From the NCBI RefSeq assembly GCF_006715395.1, contig NZ_VFNC01000003.1, positions 1,263,761 through 1,327,760 on the forward strand: a stretch of 64,000 nucleotides of DNA. The letters run 5' to 3'. Shown here piece after piece: positions 1-9,336 of the stretch; position 1 is the stretch's first letter; every line of letters starts with the position of its first letter. The DNA comes from Streptomyces sp. SLBN-31 (GTDB lineage: Bacteria > Actinomycetota > Actinomycetes > Streptomycetales > Streptomycetaceae). The notes under the pieces were generated by a model. The model saw only the letters and a list, made by a program, of their open reading frames with translations, ran no database searches and was not told where the DNA came from. Made by a program: the position numbers and the translations under genes.

Positions 1-1
1 C

Positions 2-361
2 TTCAACGCCTCCGAAGGGCCTGCCGTGGTCGTCGGCCTCTCCGACCTCGGCGACCGCTTCCGCCTCACCGCCAACGCCGTCGACGTCGTCGCCCCCAGC
101 GAACCCCTGCGCCGCCTGCCGGTCGCCCGGGCCGTATGGAAGCCACGTCCGTCCCTGGCGGAATCGGCGGAGAGCTGGCTGCTGGCCGGCGCCCCGCACC
201 ACACAGTGCTCAGCTCCGCCGTCGATCTGGAGACGCTCACCGACTACGCGTCCATGACCGGCGTCGAACTGCTCACCATCGACGAGAACACCACCACGGC
301 GCGGTTCGCCCAGGAGATCCGCTGGAACGCCGCCTACCACCGCCTCGCCCAGGCCCTGTGA
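2..361 (+). CDS. araA: L-arabinose isomerase, C-terminal fragment (cut by window start)
   Basis: This is the last 119 codons of a gene that begins outside the window; the frame is open from base 2. L-arabinose isomerase converts L-arabinose to L-ribulose in the cytoplasm. The family C-terminus is visible: a HHTVLSSA stretch, an LLTIDENTT strand, and the closing pattern EIRWNAAYHRL, which resembles the ALRWNEVYYG ending of E. coli AraA. The next gene, araD, starts 14 bases downstream and acts two steps later in the same pathway, which supports the call. The metal ligands and active site lie upstream and cannot be checked here. Confidence 0.85.
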   Translation, partial: FNASEGPAVVVGLSDLGDRFRLTANAVDVVAPSEPLRRLPVARAVWKPRPSLAESAESWLLAGAPHHTVLSSAVDLETLTDYASMTGVELLTIDENTTTARFAQEIRWNAAYHRLAQAL

Positions 362-375
362 CGAAGGAGACCACG

Positions 376-1101
376 ATGACCACAGTTGTCCGGGAGGGCC
401 TGCGCCAGGAGGTCCTGGAGGCGAACCTCGCCATCCCCCAGGTCGGCCTGGCGACTCTCACCTGGGGAAACGTCAGCGGGATCGACCGCGAGGCGGGCGT
501 GTTCGTCATCAAGCCCTCCGGGGTTCCCTACGAGGCACTCACCATCGACGACCTGGTGACGGTCCGCCTGTCCGACGGCGCGGTGGTCGGGGGCCACCTG
601 CGCCCGTCCACCGACACCGAGACCCACCGCTGCCTGTACCTGGCATTTGGGTCGGTCGGCGGCGTGACCCACACCCACTCCACCCACGCGGTCGCCTTCG
701 CCCAGGCCCACCGGGACATCCCCGTCCTCGGCACCACCCACGCGGACACCTTCAACGGCCCCGTGCCGGTCACCCGCGACCTCACCGAGGAGGAGTGCGC
801 GAAGGACTACGAGTACAACACCGGCCACGTCATCGTGGACCTCCTCGACGGCGACGACCAGCGGGCCGTCGAGGTCCCCGCCGCCCTCGTCGCGGGCCAC
901 GGCCCCTTCACCTGGGGCGCCACCGCCCGCAAGTCCCTGGAACACGCGATCATCTGCGAGGCCGTCGCCGACATAGCCCTCCACACCATGTCCCTCTCAC
1001 CGACGACACCACCACCTCCTCACCTCCTGAACCGCCACTACACCCGCAAGCACGGCCCCGACGCCTACTACGGCAATCCGGCCGACCCGGTGATGCGGTG
1101 A
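376..1101 (+). CDS. araD: L-ribulose-5-phosphate 4-epimerase
   Basis: A 241-residue class II aldolase/epimerase that interconverts L-ribulose 5-phosphate and D-xylulose 5-phosphate, the last step of arabinose catabolism. Family motifs sit where expected: TWGNVSG (about 29-35), KPSG (46-49), a TDTETH metal-site segment with Asp80, the zinc pair His99/His101 in THTHST, and a later AGHGPFTW histidine. E. coli AraD is 231 residues, so this is full length. The ATG at 376 follows a GAAGGAGA ribosome site; upstream in-frame starts would run inside araA. It follows araA by 14 bases and is overlapped by or abuts the VOC gene, so the three probably form one operon. Confidence 0.93.
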   Translation: MTTVVREGLRQEVLEANLAIPQVGLATLTWGNVSGIDREAGVFVIKPSGVPYEALTIDDLVTVRLSDGAVVGGHLRPSTDTETHRCLYLAFGSVGGVTHTHSTHAVAFAQAHRDIPVLGTTHADTFNGPVPVTRDLTEEECAKDYEYNTGHVIVDLLDGDDQRAVEVPAALVAGHGPFTWGATARKSLEHAIICEAVADIALHTMSLSPTTPPPPHLLNRHYTRKHGPDAYYGNPADPVMR

Positions 1102-1106
1102 CGGCG

Positions 1107-1487
1107 ATGCACAGAAGCCGCGTATACGCCGTACTGATCGACGCACCCCAGGCCGAGGCTGCCCGGGCAGCGGACTTCTGGTCGGCCGCTCTCGGTGTGA
1201 CCGCCCAACCGTTTCCACCGGCACCGCAGTTCACCACGCTCCACCAGGCCCTGCCAGGGGTGATCACCGCAGTCCAGGCGGTCGACGACGCACCTCGTAT
1301 CCACCTCGACATCGAGACCGACGACGTCGAATCGGAGACCGCGCGCTTGATCGCCCTGGGCGCCGAGCAGGTTTCGCGGTGGCAGGAGTGCCGCGTGCTA
1401 CGAATTCCTGGCGGTCATCTGCTGTGCGTACTACCTGTGGAGAGCGATCCCGACACTTTCCGGGCAAAGGCCAACGTTTGGCCGTGA
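1107..1487 (+). CDS. VOC family (glyoxalase/dioxygenase fold) protein
   Basis: A 126-residue protein of the vicinal oxygen chelate superfamily. It has an ARAADFWSAALG helix near residue 20, typical of the glyoxalase-like fold, then the second-half pattern IHLDIETDD...ETARLIALGAE and a closing IPGGHLLCVLP strand. Actinobacterial members are often annotated only as VOC proteins and the substrate is unknown. The ATG at 1107 is used here; a GTG at 1098 overlaps the araD stop (GTGA) and is an equally good, translationally coupled start that adds three residues. Its place at the end of an arabinose operon suggests co-expression but does not reveal the reaction. Confidence 0.75.
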   Translation: MHRSRVYAVLIDAPQAEAARAADFWSAALGVTAQPFPPAPQFTTLHQALPGVITAVQAVDDAPRIHLDIETDDVESETARLIALGAEQVSRWQECRVLRIPGGHLLCVLPVESDPDTFRAKANVWP

Positions 1488-1691
1488 CGAGTACGTGCGG
1501 TCTCGGGTGACCTGCCCCTCACCCCCAGGTCGGCCGAGACCGGCGAGTGGCTCGTGGTTCAGAGGGCGGGGACGAAGGGTGGCTCTCCCCGGTCGGTCGC
1601 AAGGGGCTGGCTCGAGCGCGTCGACGGCCGGCCCGCCGATCCCCTCGGCGAGGACGGAAGACGAGGGGTGACCGGCCTGGCACATGACAAA

Positions 1692-1713
1692 GGCGGGACC
1701 CGAAAGCCCCGCC
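1692..1713. terminator. Possible hairpin terminator in the convergent gap
   Basis: GGCGGG and CCCGCC arms of 6 bp around a 10-base loop, in the 247-base gap (1488-1734) between the VOC gene and the convergent hypothetical gene. There is no T run. Nothing else was recognised in this gap. Confidence 0.35.
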
Positions 1714-1734
1714 CGCACCAAAAGAAGCCCCAGG

Positions 1735-2381
1735 TCACGGCCAGACAAGGCAATAAGGCTGATGCCCCGCCTCATGCAGCCGATGGCTGAAGTCCTGCCA
1801 CTCGTGCAGCAGCTGGTAGACGTTGAAGGCGTCCCGCGGGCCGCCCCGGTCCGGGACCGTCGACCAGATGAACGCCGCCGCGCCCACCGCCTCCTCGCCT
1901 ATGCCGCGCAGGGGGTCGACCACCGTCATCGGGAGCTTGACGACCGCGTAGTCGGGGTGCAGGACGACCAGCTCCAGCGGCGGAACCTTGTGCAGGGGCA
2001 CGCCTTCGATGCCCGTCAGCACCATCGCCGCCATCGTCTCCGGCTTGATCTTGGTGAACATGCCGTTCATGCCGAGCTCGTCGCCGCCGAGTTCCTCGGG
2101 GCGCATCGAGATCGGGACGCGGGCCGCGGTCGCACCGTCCGGCGCGCCGAAGTACTTGTACGTCACCCCCACCCGACCACCATTCCTGCTCCCGTCCCGC
2201 AGGCTGTCGAGCCGGCGGTCGCCGCGCCGCTCGAACTGCTCGGGCTCACTCGGTACACCCTGACCCTGACGTGTCTCGGTAGCTTCCTCCGCCTCGCGTC
2301 GGTGCCTTCCCCGCCGGGCACGTCGAGGACCCAGGTCGTCAGTCCCCTCGCCCAGTCCGCCACCGCGATGCATATCTCCAC
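1735..2381 (-). CDS. Conserved hypothetical protein, probable frameshift near the N-terminus
   Basis: I do not recognise a function. The C-terminal ~143 codons (from a GTG at 2166 down to the stop at 1735) read as a well-behaved protein with TYKYFGAPDG, MNGMFTKIKPETMAAMVLTG, HKVPPLELVVLHPDYAVVKLP and HEWQDFSHRLHEAGH stretches. Upstream, sensible sequence is split between frames. One frame from a GTG at 2381 gives MEICIAVADWARGLTTWVLD and the other continues with SEPEQFERRGDRRLDSLRDG. A single-base shift around 2230-2300 would join them into one protein of about 215 residues. Alternatively the gene starts at 2166 and the upstream part is a shadow. It is transcribed away from hemL. Confidence 0.5.
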
Positions 2382-2725
2382 CCGACTGCTTTTCTAGGAC
2401 GCGTGGCCCCCGCCGCGCAACCCGATCATCGTGTCAGTGACCTCCCCCACGGCCGCCCGCCGAAACGTGCGCTGAAACACCTGTCCGCAGGATCTTCGCA
2501 GCCCCTGAACACGCCTTCGTCCATGCATACGTACGAGAAGGCCGTTTGAGCTGTGTGTATCAGGACCCAGTTTCGCAGATCGACTCGGGGCGCCGCTGTC
2601 CGTCCGGTCAGCAGCGCCCTCCCGGCCGTCCGTACCCGCTGGCCTACCCTGAGGAGGTCACAGGCAACCGGAGCCGAAGTGAGTGGTCCCGAGCAGTCCC
2701 GAGAAGGTCGGAGAAGTCGCTGGTC
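2382..2725. other. Intergenic region upstream of hemL
   Basis: 344 bases between the divergent hypothetical gene and hemL with no convincing gene. A TACCCT hexamer near 2645 would suit a Streptomyces -10 box and give a leader of about 70 bases before the hemL ATG. Short direct repeats (GTCCCGAG twice, then GGAGAAG) precede the start. No protein-binding site was recognised. Confidence 0.4.
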
Positions 2726-4045
2726 ATGAGCGAACTGCCATATTCCTACGAAGCCCCCGTGTCGCAGGCGCTGTTCGACCGCGCGTCCGCCGTCACGCCC
2801 GGCGGCGTGAACTCCCCGGTGCGCGCCTTCCGCGCCGTGGGCGGTACGCCCCGGTTCATGGTGTCCGGTTCGGGCCCGTACCTGACGGACGCGGACGGGC
2901 GGGAGTACGTCGATCTCGTCTGCTCCTGGGGCCCGATGATCCTCGGGCACTCCCACCCCGAGGTGATCGCCGCCGTCCAGGGCGCCGTCTCGCGCGGTAC
3001 CTCCTTCGGCACTCCGGGTGAGGGCGAGGTCGCGCTCGCGGAGGAGATCGTCGCCCGGGTGGAGCCCGTCGAGCAGGTCCGGCTCGTCAGCAGCGGCACC
3101 GAGGCCACCATGAGCGCCATCCGGCTCGCCCGCGGTTTCACCCGGCGCAGCAAGGTGATCAAGTTCGCCGGCTGCTACCACGGTCACGTCGACTCGCTCC
3201 TCGCCGCGGCGGGCAGCGGGGTGGCGACCTTCGCGCTTCCCGACACGCCGGGTGTGACCGGCGCCCAGGCCGGCGACACGATCGTCCTGCCCTACAACGA
3301 CGTGGAGGCCGTCAACGAGGCCTTCCACCGGCACCCCGGTGAGATCGCCTGCGTGATCACCGAGGCGTCGCCGGGCAACATGGGCGTCGTTCCGCCGCGC
3401 CCCGGCTTCAACCAGGGCCTGAAGGACGCCTGTGCCGAGAACGGCGCCCTCTTCATCTCCGACGAGGTCATGACCGGGTTCCGCACCAGCCGGGCAGGGT
3501 GGTTCGGCATCGACGGGGTGCGGCCCGACCTGATGACCTTCGGCAAGGTCATGGGCGGCGGTTTCCCGGCCGCGGCCTTCGGCGGCCGCGCCGACGTCAT
3601 GGAGCACCTCGCGCCCGCCGGGCCCGTCTACCAGGCCGGCACCCTCTCCGGGAACCCGGTCGCCACCGCCGCCGGTCTCGCCCAGCTCCGGCTCCTGGAC
3701 GACGCCGCCTACGCCAAGGTCGACGCGGTGTCGGAGACGATCCAGGGGCTGGTGACGGAGGCGCTGAGCAAGGAGGGCGTCGCGCACCGGCTGCAGAACG
3801 CCTCCAACATGTTCTCCGTGTTCTTCGCGGACCGGGACGTCCGTGACTACGAGGACGCCAAGCGGCAGGAGTCCTTCCGCTTCACCGCGTTCTTCCACTC
3901 GATGCTGGCGCAGGGCGTCTACCTCCCGCCCTCGTCCTTCGAGTCCTGGTTCGTGTCCACGGCCCACGACGAGCAGGCCGTGCAGCGCATCGCCGACGCC
4001 CTCCCGGCGGCGGCCCGAGCGGCGGCGGAGGCCACGGCGGTATGA
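2726..4045 (+). CDS. hemL: Glutamate-1-semialdehyde 2,1-aminomutase
   Basis: A 439-residue PLP enzyme that converts glutamate 1-semialdehyde to 5-aminolevulinate, the C5-route entry to haem, sirohaem and cobalamin. Motifs include the N-terminal [27 protein letters not shown] phosphate-binding region, [21 protein letters not shown] (PLP aspartate) and [11 protein letters not shown] with the Schiff-base lysine at about residue 274. Length is usual for the family. The ATG at 2726 follows a GGAGAAG site about 10 bases upstream; the reading frame is open further upstream but without family sequence. The stop overlaps the next ATG (ATGA), so the phosphatase is co-translated. Haem supply fits the cytochrome c genes further downstream. 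Confidence 0.97.
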   Translation: MSELPYSYEAPVSQALFDRASAVTPGGVNSPVRAFRAVGGTPRFMVSGSGPYLTDADGREYVDLVCSWGPMILGHSHPEVIAAVQGAVSRGTSFGTPGEGEVALAEEIVARVEPVEQVRLVSSGTEATMSAIRLARGFTRRSKVIKFAGCYHGHVDSLLAAAGSGVATFALPDTPGVTGAQAGDTIVLPYNDVEAVNEAFHRHPGEIACVITEASPGNMGVVPPRPGFNQGLKDACAENGALFISDEVMTGFRTSRAGWFGIDGVRPDLMTFGKVMGGGFPAAAFGGRADVMEHLAPAGPVYQAGTLSGNPVATAAGLAQLRLLDDAAYAKVDAVSETIQGLVTEALSKEGVAHRLQNASNMFSVFFADRDVRDYEDAKRQESFRFTAFFHSMLAQGVYLPPSSFESWFVSTAHDEQAVQRIADALPAAARAAAEATAV

Positions 4046-4734
4046 GCGAGCAGACGAACAACAAGGACATCACCGTCGTGCACGTCGTGCGGCACGGCGA
4101 GGTCGAGAACCCGGACGGCATCCTCTACGGCCGTCTCGCCGGGTACCACCTGTCCGCGCTGGGGCGGCAGATGGCCGACCGGGTCGCCGAGCACCTGGCC
4201 TCCCGCGACATCGCGTACGTGTGCTCCTCCCCGCTGGAGCGGGCGCAGGAGACCGCGACGCCGGTCGCCAAGGCGCACGGACTCGACCTCGCGACCGACG
4301 AGCGGCTCATCGAGGCCGACAACGTCTTCCAGGGCAAGACCTTCGGCGTCGGGGACGGCGCGCTCAGGAAGCCGGCCAACTGGAAGTTCCTGACCAACCC
4401 CTTCCGGCCGTCGTGGGGCGAGCCGTACGTCGACATCGTCGTACGGATGATGCAGGCGCTGGAGTCCGCCAAGGAGCAGGCGCGGGGGCACGAGGCCGTG
4501 CTCGTCAGCCACCAACTGCCGATCTGGACCGTGCGGTCGTACGTCGAGCGGCGGCGGTTGTGGCACGACCCGCGCAAGCGGCAGTGCACGCTGGCCTCGC
4601 TGACGAGCTTCACGTACCAGGGTGACAAGATCGTGTCCGTGGGCTACAGCGAGCCCGCCATCGATCTCGTCCCGGCCCACCTCCGGGCGGGCGCGAAGCC
4701 GGCGCCGGGGAAGACCAAGGCCTTCGGCGCGTGA
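4042..4734 (+). CDS. Histidine phosphatase family (phosphoglycerate mutase-like) protein
   Basis: A 230-residue member of the histidine phosphatase superfamily. The phosphate-accepting RHGEVENP motif has the catalytic His at about residue 18; [12 protein letters not shown] and a late LVSHQLPIW with the second His complete the active site. The substrate cannot be told; such proteins are often named phosphoglycerate mutase but most are phosphatases of other small molecules. The ATG overlaps the hemL stop by four bases, so translation is coupled and the two are expressed together, a pairing common in Streptomyces. No signal peptide or membrane segment is seen. Confidence 0.88.
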   Translation: MSEQTNNKDITVVHVVRHGEVENPDGILYGRLAGYHLSALGRQMADRVAEHLASRDIAYVCSSPLERAQETATPVAKAHGLDLATDERLIEADNVFQGKTFGVGDGALRKPANWKFLTNPFRPSWGEPYVDIVVRMMQALESAKEQARGHEAVLVSHQLPIWTVRSYVERRRLWHDPRKRQCTLASLTSFTYQGDKIVSVGYSEPAIDLVPAHLRAGAKPAPGKTKAFGA

Positions 4735-4854
4735 CGGGTCCTCATACACACTCGTGACATTTGTTGCGAGATCGCTGTGATCGAGCGGAACCTCCCTGTT
4801 CGTCATGTCCTCTGAATGGGTGACCACCGGAGTACATGACGAATCGGGGATGGA

Positions 4855-6138
4855 ATGCGCGCTCTTTCTCGCAGGGGGATGCTCGGTCTCGGCGCGGGCG
4901 CCGCGGCCGCCGCCGGACTCACGGCCTGCGGCTCCCTCACACCGTCAGAGGGGCCGAAGCACGCCGGGGGTTCCAAGGGCGGCGGCAAACCCGGCGGTAC
5001 GTCCCATCCGGCCCGGCCCATCGGCGACGGCTCGACCTCCTTCACCGGCAAGCAGCCCCACCAGCCGAGGAAGCCCGAGCCGCTGGAGCCCGGCCAGACC
5101 CCGCCCCAGTTCGTCATCTTCTCCTGGGACGGCGCCGGCGAGGTCGGCAACGGCCTCTTCCCGCGCTTCCTGGACCTGGCGAAGCAGCACGGCGCGTCCA
5201 TGACCTTCTTCCTGTCCGGGCTGTACCTGCTGCCCGAGTCGAAGAAGCGGCTCTACAACCCGCCGAACAACCCGCGCGGCGCCTCCGACATCGGCTACCT
5301 CACCGACGAGCACGTCAAGGCGACGCTGACCAACGTCCGCCGCGCCTGGCTCGAAGGGCACGAGATCGGCACCCACTTCAACGGCCACTTCTGCTCCGGC
5401 TACGGCACGGTCGGCAACTGGACGCCCGCCCAGTGGCGCAGCGAGATCCAGCAGGCCAAGTCCTTCGTGAAGGAGTGGCGGACCAACACCGGCTGGAGCG
5501 ACCTGCCCTCCCTGCCCTTCGACTACGAGAAGGAACTCGTCGGCGGCCGCACCCCCTGTCTGCTCGGCCAGAACAACCTGCTGCCCACGGCCAAGGAGCT
5601 CGGCTGGCGCTACGACGCCTCCTCGCCCGGCGGCCGTCAGGTCTGGCCCGACAAGAAGATGGGCATCTGGGACCTGCCGCTGCAGCAGATCCCGTTCCCG
5701 GGCCGCTCCTTCGAGGTCCTGTCGATGGACTACAACATGCTGGCCAACCAGTCGATCAACTCGACCCAGGCGCCCGCCCACAACTACCCGGCCTGGCGCA
5801 CCCAGTCCGCGAACGCCTACATCTCCGGCTTCAAGCGGGCATACGAGTCCAACCGGGCACCCTTCTTCGTCGGCAACCACTTCGAGCACTGGAACGGCGG
5901 CATCTACATGGACGCCGTCGAGGAGGCGTTCAAGCACATCGCCCGGGAGAAGGAGAAGGGCGCGGACGTACGGCTGGTCTCCTTCCGGCAGTTCGTCGAC
6001 TGGATGGACGTACAGAAGCCGGAGGTGCTCGCCAAGCTGCGCACGCTCGACGTCGGACAGCAGCCGGCCGGCGGCTGGAAGACGTTTTTGCAGGAGACCT
6101 CCACCGCGTCCTCCACACCCACCGGAAAGGCCGCCTGA
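4855..6138 (+). CDS. Lipoprotein with polysaccharide-deacetylase (NodB-like) fold
   Basis: A 427-residue exported lipoprotein. The N-terminus has SRRGMLG (twin-arginine-like), an Ala/Gly-rich hydrophobic stretch and the lipobox LTAC with Cys25, followed by a Gly/Lys/Pro-rich linker to about residue 75. The domain then shows FVIFSWDGAGEVGN, in place of the classical TFDD aspartate motif, TFFLSGLYLLP, and GHEIGTHFNGHFC, which carries the His-x3-His metal pair of deacetylases. It probably acts on a cell-envelope polymer outside the membrane, but the substrate is unknown. ATG 4855 follows a GGGGATGGA site. A nested hairpin separates it from the ResA-like gene 78 bases downstream. Confidence 0.85.
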   Translation: MRALSRRGMLGLGAGAAAAAGLTACGSLTPSEGPKHAGGSKGGGKPGGTSHPARPIGDGSTSFTGKQPHQPRKPEPLEPGQTPPQFVIFSWDGAGEVGNGLFPRFLDLAKQHGASMTFFLSGLYLLPESKKRLYNPPNNPRGASDIGYLTDEHVKATLTNVRRAWLEGHEIGTHFNGHFCSGYGTVGNWTPAQWRSEIQQAKSFVKEWRTNTGWSDLPSLPFDYEKELVGGRTPCLLGQNNLLPTAKELGWRYDASSPGGRQVWPDKKMGIWDLPLQQIPFPGRSFEVLSMDYNMLANQSINSTQAPAHNYPAWRTQSANAYISGFKRAYESNRAPFFVGNHFEHWNGGIYMDAVEEAFKHIAREKEKGADVRLVSFRQFVDWMDVQKPEVLAKLRTLDVGQQPAGGWKTFLQETSTASSTPTGKAA

Positions 6139-6146
6139 CGTGCGGA

Positions 6147-6194
6147 TTCCGGGGGGCGGCGAAGCCGCTGGGGGGGTGCGCAAGATCCCCGGAA
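6147..6194. terminator. Nested inverted repeat between the lipoprotein and the ResA-like gene
   Basis: Outer arms TTCCGGGG (6147-6154) and CCCCGGAA (6187-6194) enclose an inner GCGGC-GAA-GCCGC hairpin near 6156-6168. It starts 9 bases after the lipoprotein stop and ends 22 bases before the next ATG, so it may terminate the first transcript or act as a processing site. There is no T run. Confidence 0.45.
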
Positions 6195-6215
6195 CGGGCA
6201 TGCGAAACTTTTCAC

Positions 6216-6833
6216 ATGAGTGCCACCAGCCGCACCCCCCTGCGCTCGAACCGAAGCCGTGCCACCCTGCTCGCCGCGACGGCCGCGGCCGCCGCCCTCA
6301 CGCTGTCCGCGTGCAGTTCGGGCGGCACGTCGGGTGGCGGCGGTGACACCAACTTCGTCATGGGCAAGGACGGCATCTCCACCGTCAAGAAGGGGGAGCG
6401 GTCCGCCGCACCCGACCTGTCCGGCAAGACCATCGACGGCAGCTCGCTCGACGTCGCCTCCTACAAGGGCAAGGTCGTCGTTCTGAACCTCTGGGGCTCG
6501 TGGTGCGCCCCGTGCCGCGCCGAGGCGCCCAACCTGGAGAAGGTCTCCCGGGACCTCAAGGCCAAGGACGTCCAGTTCGTCGGCATCAACACCCGCGACG
6601 CCCAGATCGCCAACGCCCGCGCCTTCGAGAAGCAGTACGGTGTCAGCTTCCCCAGCCTCTACGACCCCACGGGCAAGCTGATGCTCCGCTTCAAGAAGGG
6701 CACGCTCAACCCGCAGGCGATCCCCTCCACCCTCGTCCTCGACCGCCAGGGCAAGATCGCCGCGCGCTCGCTGGCCGCGCTCAGCGAGGACAAACTGCGC
6801 GCGATGATCGACCCGGTCCTCGCGGAGAAGTGA
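6216..6833 (+). CDS. TlpA/ResA-type thiol-disulfide oxidoreductase, lipoprotein
   Basis: A 205-residue membrane-anchored thioredoxin-like protein. The signal peptide ends in the lipobox LSAC with Cys33. The thioredoxin fold follows (about 70-200) with VVVLNLWGSWCAPC, giving redox cysteines Cys97 and Cys100, and a later IPSTLVLDRQGKIA strand with the cis-proline. In System II cytochrome c maturation such proteins keep apocytochrome CXXCH cysteines reduced outside the membrane, taking electrons from CcdA. ccdA follows within one base of the stop, then resB and ccsB, which makes this role likely. The ATG at 6216 is chosen because it opens the signal peptide; the frame upstream is out-of-gene. 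Confidence 0.93.
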   Translation: MSATSRTPLRSNRSRATLLAATAAAAALTLSACSSGGTSGGGGDTNFVMGKDGISTVKKGERSAAPDLSGKTIDGSSLDVASYKGKVVVLNLWGSWCAPCRAEAPNLEKVSRDLKAKDVQFVGINTRDAQIANARAFEKQYGVSFPSLYDPTGKLMLRFKKGTLNPQAIPSTLVLDRQGKIAARSLAALSEDKLRAMIDPVLAEK

Positions 6834-6834
6834 C

Positions 6835-7605
6835 GTGACCTCAGTCACCACGCTCGCCGCGACGGGCTACAACGACACGGTGCTCAACGGCGCACTGCTG
6901 CTCGCCCTGCCCATCGCGCTCCTCGGCGGCCTCGTCTCCTTCTTCTCCCCGTGCGTCCTGCCGCTCGTACCCGGCTACCTGTCGTACGTCACCGGGGTCG
7001 CAGGCACCGACCTGGCCGACGCCCGGCGCGGGCGGATGGTCGCGGGGGCCTCCCTGTTCGTGCTCGGCTTCACCGCCGTGTTCGTCTCCAGCGGCGCCCT
7101 CTTCGGCTACTTCGGCGACACCCTCCAGGAGAACAAGGGCATCCTGTCCAAGGTGCTCGGCGTGCTCATGATCCTCATGGGCGTCTTCTTCATGGGCCTG
7201 ATGCCCTGGATGACCCAGCGCGAGTTCCGCTTCCACCGGAAGCCCGCCACCGGACTGGTCGGCGCCCCGCTGCTCGGCGCGCTGTTCGGCATCGGCTGGA
7301 CCCCCTGCATCGGCCCCACCCTCGGCTCCGTGCTGACTCTCTCCTCCCAGCAGGGCAGCGCCGGCCGCGGCGCCATCCTGACCGTCGCCTACTGCCTCGG
7401 CCTCGGCGTGCCCTTCGTGCTCGCCGCCGTCGCCTTCCGCAAGGCGCTCGGCGCCTTCGGCTGGGTCAAACGCCACTATGTCTGGGTGATGCGGATCGGC
7501 GGCACGATGATGATCGTGACCGGTCTGCTGCTCGTCACCGGCGTCTGGGACACCCTCGTACAGGACATGCAGTCCTGGTCCGCCGGCTTCACCGTGGGGA
7601 TCTGA
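6835..7605 (+). CDS. ccdA: Cytochrome c biogenesis protein CcdA
   Basis: A 256-residue polytopic membrane protein of the CcdA/DsbD-beta family that moves reducing equivalents from cytoplasmic thioredoxin across the membrane. Six hydrophobic segments are visible. The two redox cysteines lie in the pseudo-symmetric motifs FFSPCVLPLVPGYLSY (Cys40) and GWTPCIGPTLG (Cys158). The GTG start at 6835 comes one base after the ResA-like stop, with the upstream gene end supplying the ribosome site, so the pair is coupled. It is followed after three bases by resB. Together with ResB, CcsB and the ResA-like protein this is a complete System II set. Confidence 0.95.
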   Translation: MTSVTTLAATGYNDTVLNGALLLALPIALLGGLVSFFSPCVLPLVPGYLSYVTGVAGTDLADARRGRMVAGASLFVLGFTAVFVSSGALFGYFGDTLQENKGILSKVLGVLMILMGVFFMGLMPWMTQREFRFHRKPATGLVGAPLLGALFGIGWTPCIGPTLGSVLTLSSQQGSAGRGAILTVAYCLGLGVPFVLAAVAFRKALGAFGWVKRHYVWVMRIGGTMMIVTGLLLVTGVWDTLVQDMQSWSAGFTVGI

Positions 7606-7608
7606 TCG

Positions 7609-9336
7609 ATGAGCAAGACCGAAACCGGTACGCCCCCCGAGCGGGCCGACGACGACCTCGGCGCGGCCGGCTCCCAGCTGTCCACCGCTCCCGTGGAGGA
7701 GCCGCCCAACCTGCCCTCCCTGGGCGTCGTCGGCTGGGTCCGCTGGTTCTGGCGGCAGCTGACCTCCATGCGGGTCGCCCTGCTGCTGCTCCTGCTGCTC
7801 TCCCTCGGCGCGATCCCCGGCTCGCTCATCCCGCAGTCCGGGATCGACGTCACCAAGGTCGACACCTTCCGCAAGACGCACACGACGCTCGCACCGATCT
7901 ACGACAGGCTCGGCCTCTTCCACGTCTACAGCTCGGTGTGGTTCTCCGCGATCTACATCCTGCTGTTCGTCTCCCTCATCGGCTGCATCGTGCCCCGCAC
8001 CTGGCAGTTCGTCGGCCAGCTGCGCGGCCGCCCGCCGGGCGCCCCCAAGCGGCTGACCCGACTGCCCGCCTACACCACCTGGCGGACCGAGGCCGAGCCG
8101 GAGCAGGTCCGCGAGGCCGCGCTCGCCCTGCTGAAGAAGCGCCGCTTCCGCGCGCACGTCGCCGGGGACGCCGTCGCCGCCGAGAAGGGCTACCTGCGCG
8201 AGACCGGCAACCTCGCCTTCCACATCGCGCTCATCGTGATGCTGATCGCCTTCGCCTGGGGCCAGCTGTTCAAGTCCGAGGGCAACAAGCTGGTCGTCGA
8301 GGGCGACGGCTTCTCCAACACGATGACGCAGTACGACGACTTCAAGTCCGGCAGCCTCTTCACCGCCGACGACCTGGTGCCGTTCAGCTTCAACCTGGAC
8401 AAGTTCACCGGCACCTACGAGACCAGCGGCCCCAACCGGGGCACCGCACGCACCTACCAGGCGGCCCTCACCTACAGCAAGGGCGCCTACGGCAAGGACG
8501 AGAAGGACCTCGTCAAGGTCAACGAGCCGCTGGAGATCGGCGACGCCAAGGTCTACCTGACCGCCCACGGCTACGCCCCCGTCATCACCGTCCGCGACGG
8601 CAAGGGCAACGTCGTCTACCGCGACGCCGTGCCCCTGCTCCCCCTCGACTCCAACGTCACCTCCACCGGCGTGGTCAAGGTCCTCGACGGCTACAAGAAC
8701 GCCAAGGGCGTCAGCGAGCAGATCGGCATCTCCGCCTTCCTGCTGCCGACGTACACCAAGGGCAGCGAGACGGCCTCCACCTTCCCGGGGCTCCTCAACC
8801 CCGTGCTCAACCTGGCCCCGTACCACGGCGACCTCGGTGTCGACTCCGGCATCCCGCAGAGCGTGTACCAGCTCGACAAGTCGCATGTGAAGGCCTACAA
8901 GGACGCCAAGGGCCAACAGCTCAGGGACAACCTCAAGCCCGGCCAGACCATGCGGCTGCCCGGCGGCGCCGGGTCCATCACCTACGAGGGCACCAAGGAG
9001 TGGGCGAACTTCCAGATCGTCCAGCAGCCCGGCACCGGCTGGGCCCTCGCCGGCTCCCTCGTCGCCATCTTCGGCCTCGCCGGCTCCCTGTTCATCCAGC
9101 GCCGTCGCGTCTGGGTGCGCGCGGTGAGCGGCCCCGACGGCGTGACGGTCGTCGAGATGGCCGGCCTCGGCCGCAGCGAGTCCGCCAAGGTCCCCGAGGA
9201 ACTCGCCGACCTCGCCGAAACCCTCTACGACCGGGCGCCGGGCGCCCCCGGGCCCGACGAGGACTCCACCGACCCAGACGCCACCACCACCCCCGACCCC
9301 AGCGTCGTACCTGCCGAAGGGGCTGAGAAGAAGTGA
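7609..9336 (+). CDS. resB: System II cytochrome c biogenesis protein ResB
   Basis: A 575-residue membrane protein, ResB/Ccs1 family, which with CcsA/CcsB forms the haem export and apocytochrome ligation complex. There are four main hydrophobic segments: RVALLLLLLLSLGAIPGSLIP near 60, IYILLFVSLIGCIVP near 120, FHIALIVMLIAFAWG near 210, and WALAGSLVAIFGLAGSLFI near 480. The large external domain lies between the last two. The N-terminal 40 residues are polar and cytoplasmic, and the C-terminal tail is Asp/Pro/Thr-rich. ATG 7609 is three bases after the ccdA stop. The stop overlaps the ccsB GTG (GTGA). Confidence 0.95.
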   Translation: MSKTETGTPPERADDDLGAAGSQLSTAPVEEPPNLPSLGVVGWVRWFWRQLTSMRVALLLLLLLSLGAIPGSLIPQSGIDVTKVDTFRKTHTTLAPIYDRLGLFHVYSSVWFSAIYILLFVSLIGCIVPRTWQFVGQLRGRPPGAPKRLTRLPAYTTWRTEAEPEQVREAALALLKKRRFRAHVAGDAVAAEKGYLRETGNLAFHIALIVMLIAFAWGQLFKSEGNKLVVEGDGFSNTMTQYDDFKSGSLFTADDLVPFSFNLDKFTGTYETSGPNRGTARTYQAALTYSKGAYGKDEKDLVKVNEPLEIGDAKVYLTAHGYAPVITVRDGKGNVVYRDAVPLLPLDSNVTSTGVVKVLDGYKNAKGVSEQIGISAFLLPTYTKGSETASTFPGLLNPVLNLAPYHGDLGVDSGIPQSVYQLDKSHVKAYKDAKGQQLRDNLKPGQTMRLPGGAGSITYEGTKEWANFQIVQQPGTGWALAGSLVAIFGLAGSLFIQRRRVWVRAVSGPDGVTVVEMAGLGRSESAKVPEELADLAETLYDRAPGAPGPDEDSTDPDATTTPDPSVVPAEGAEKK

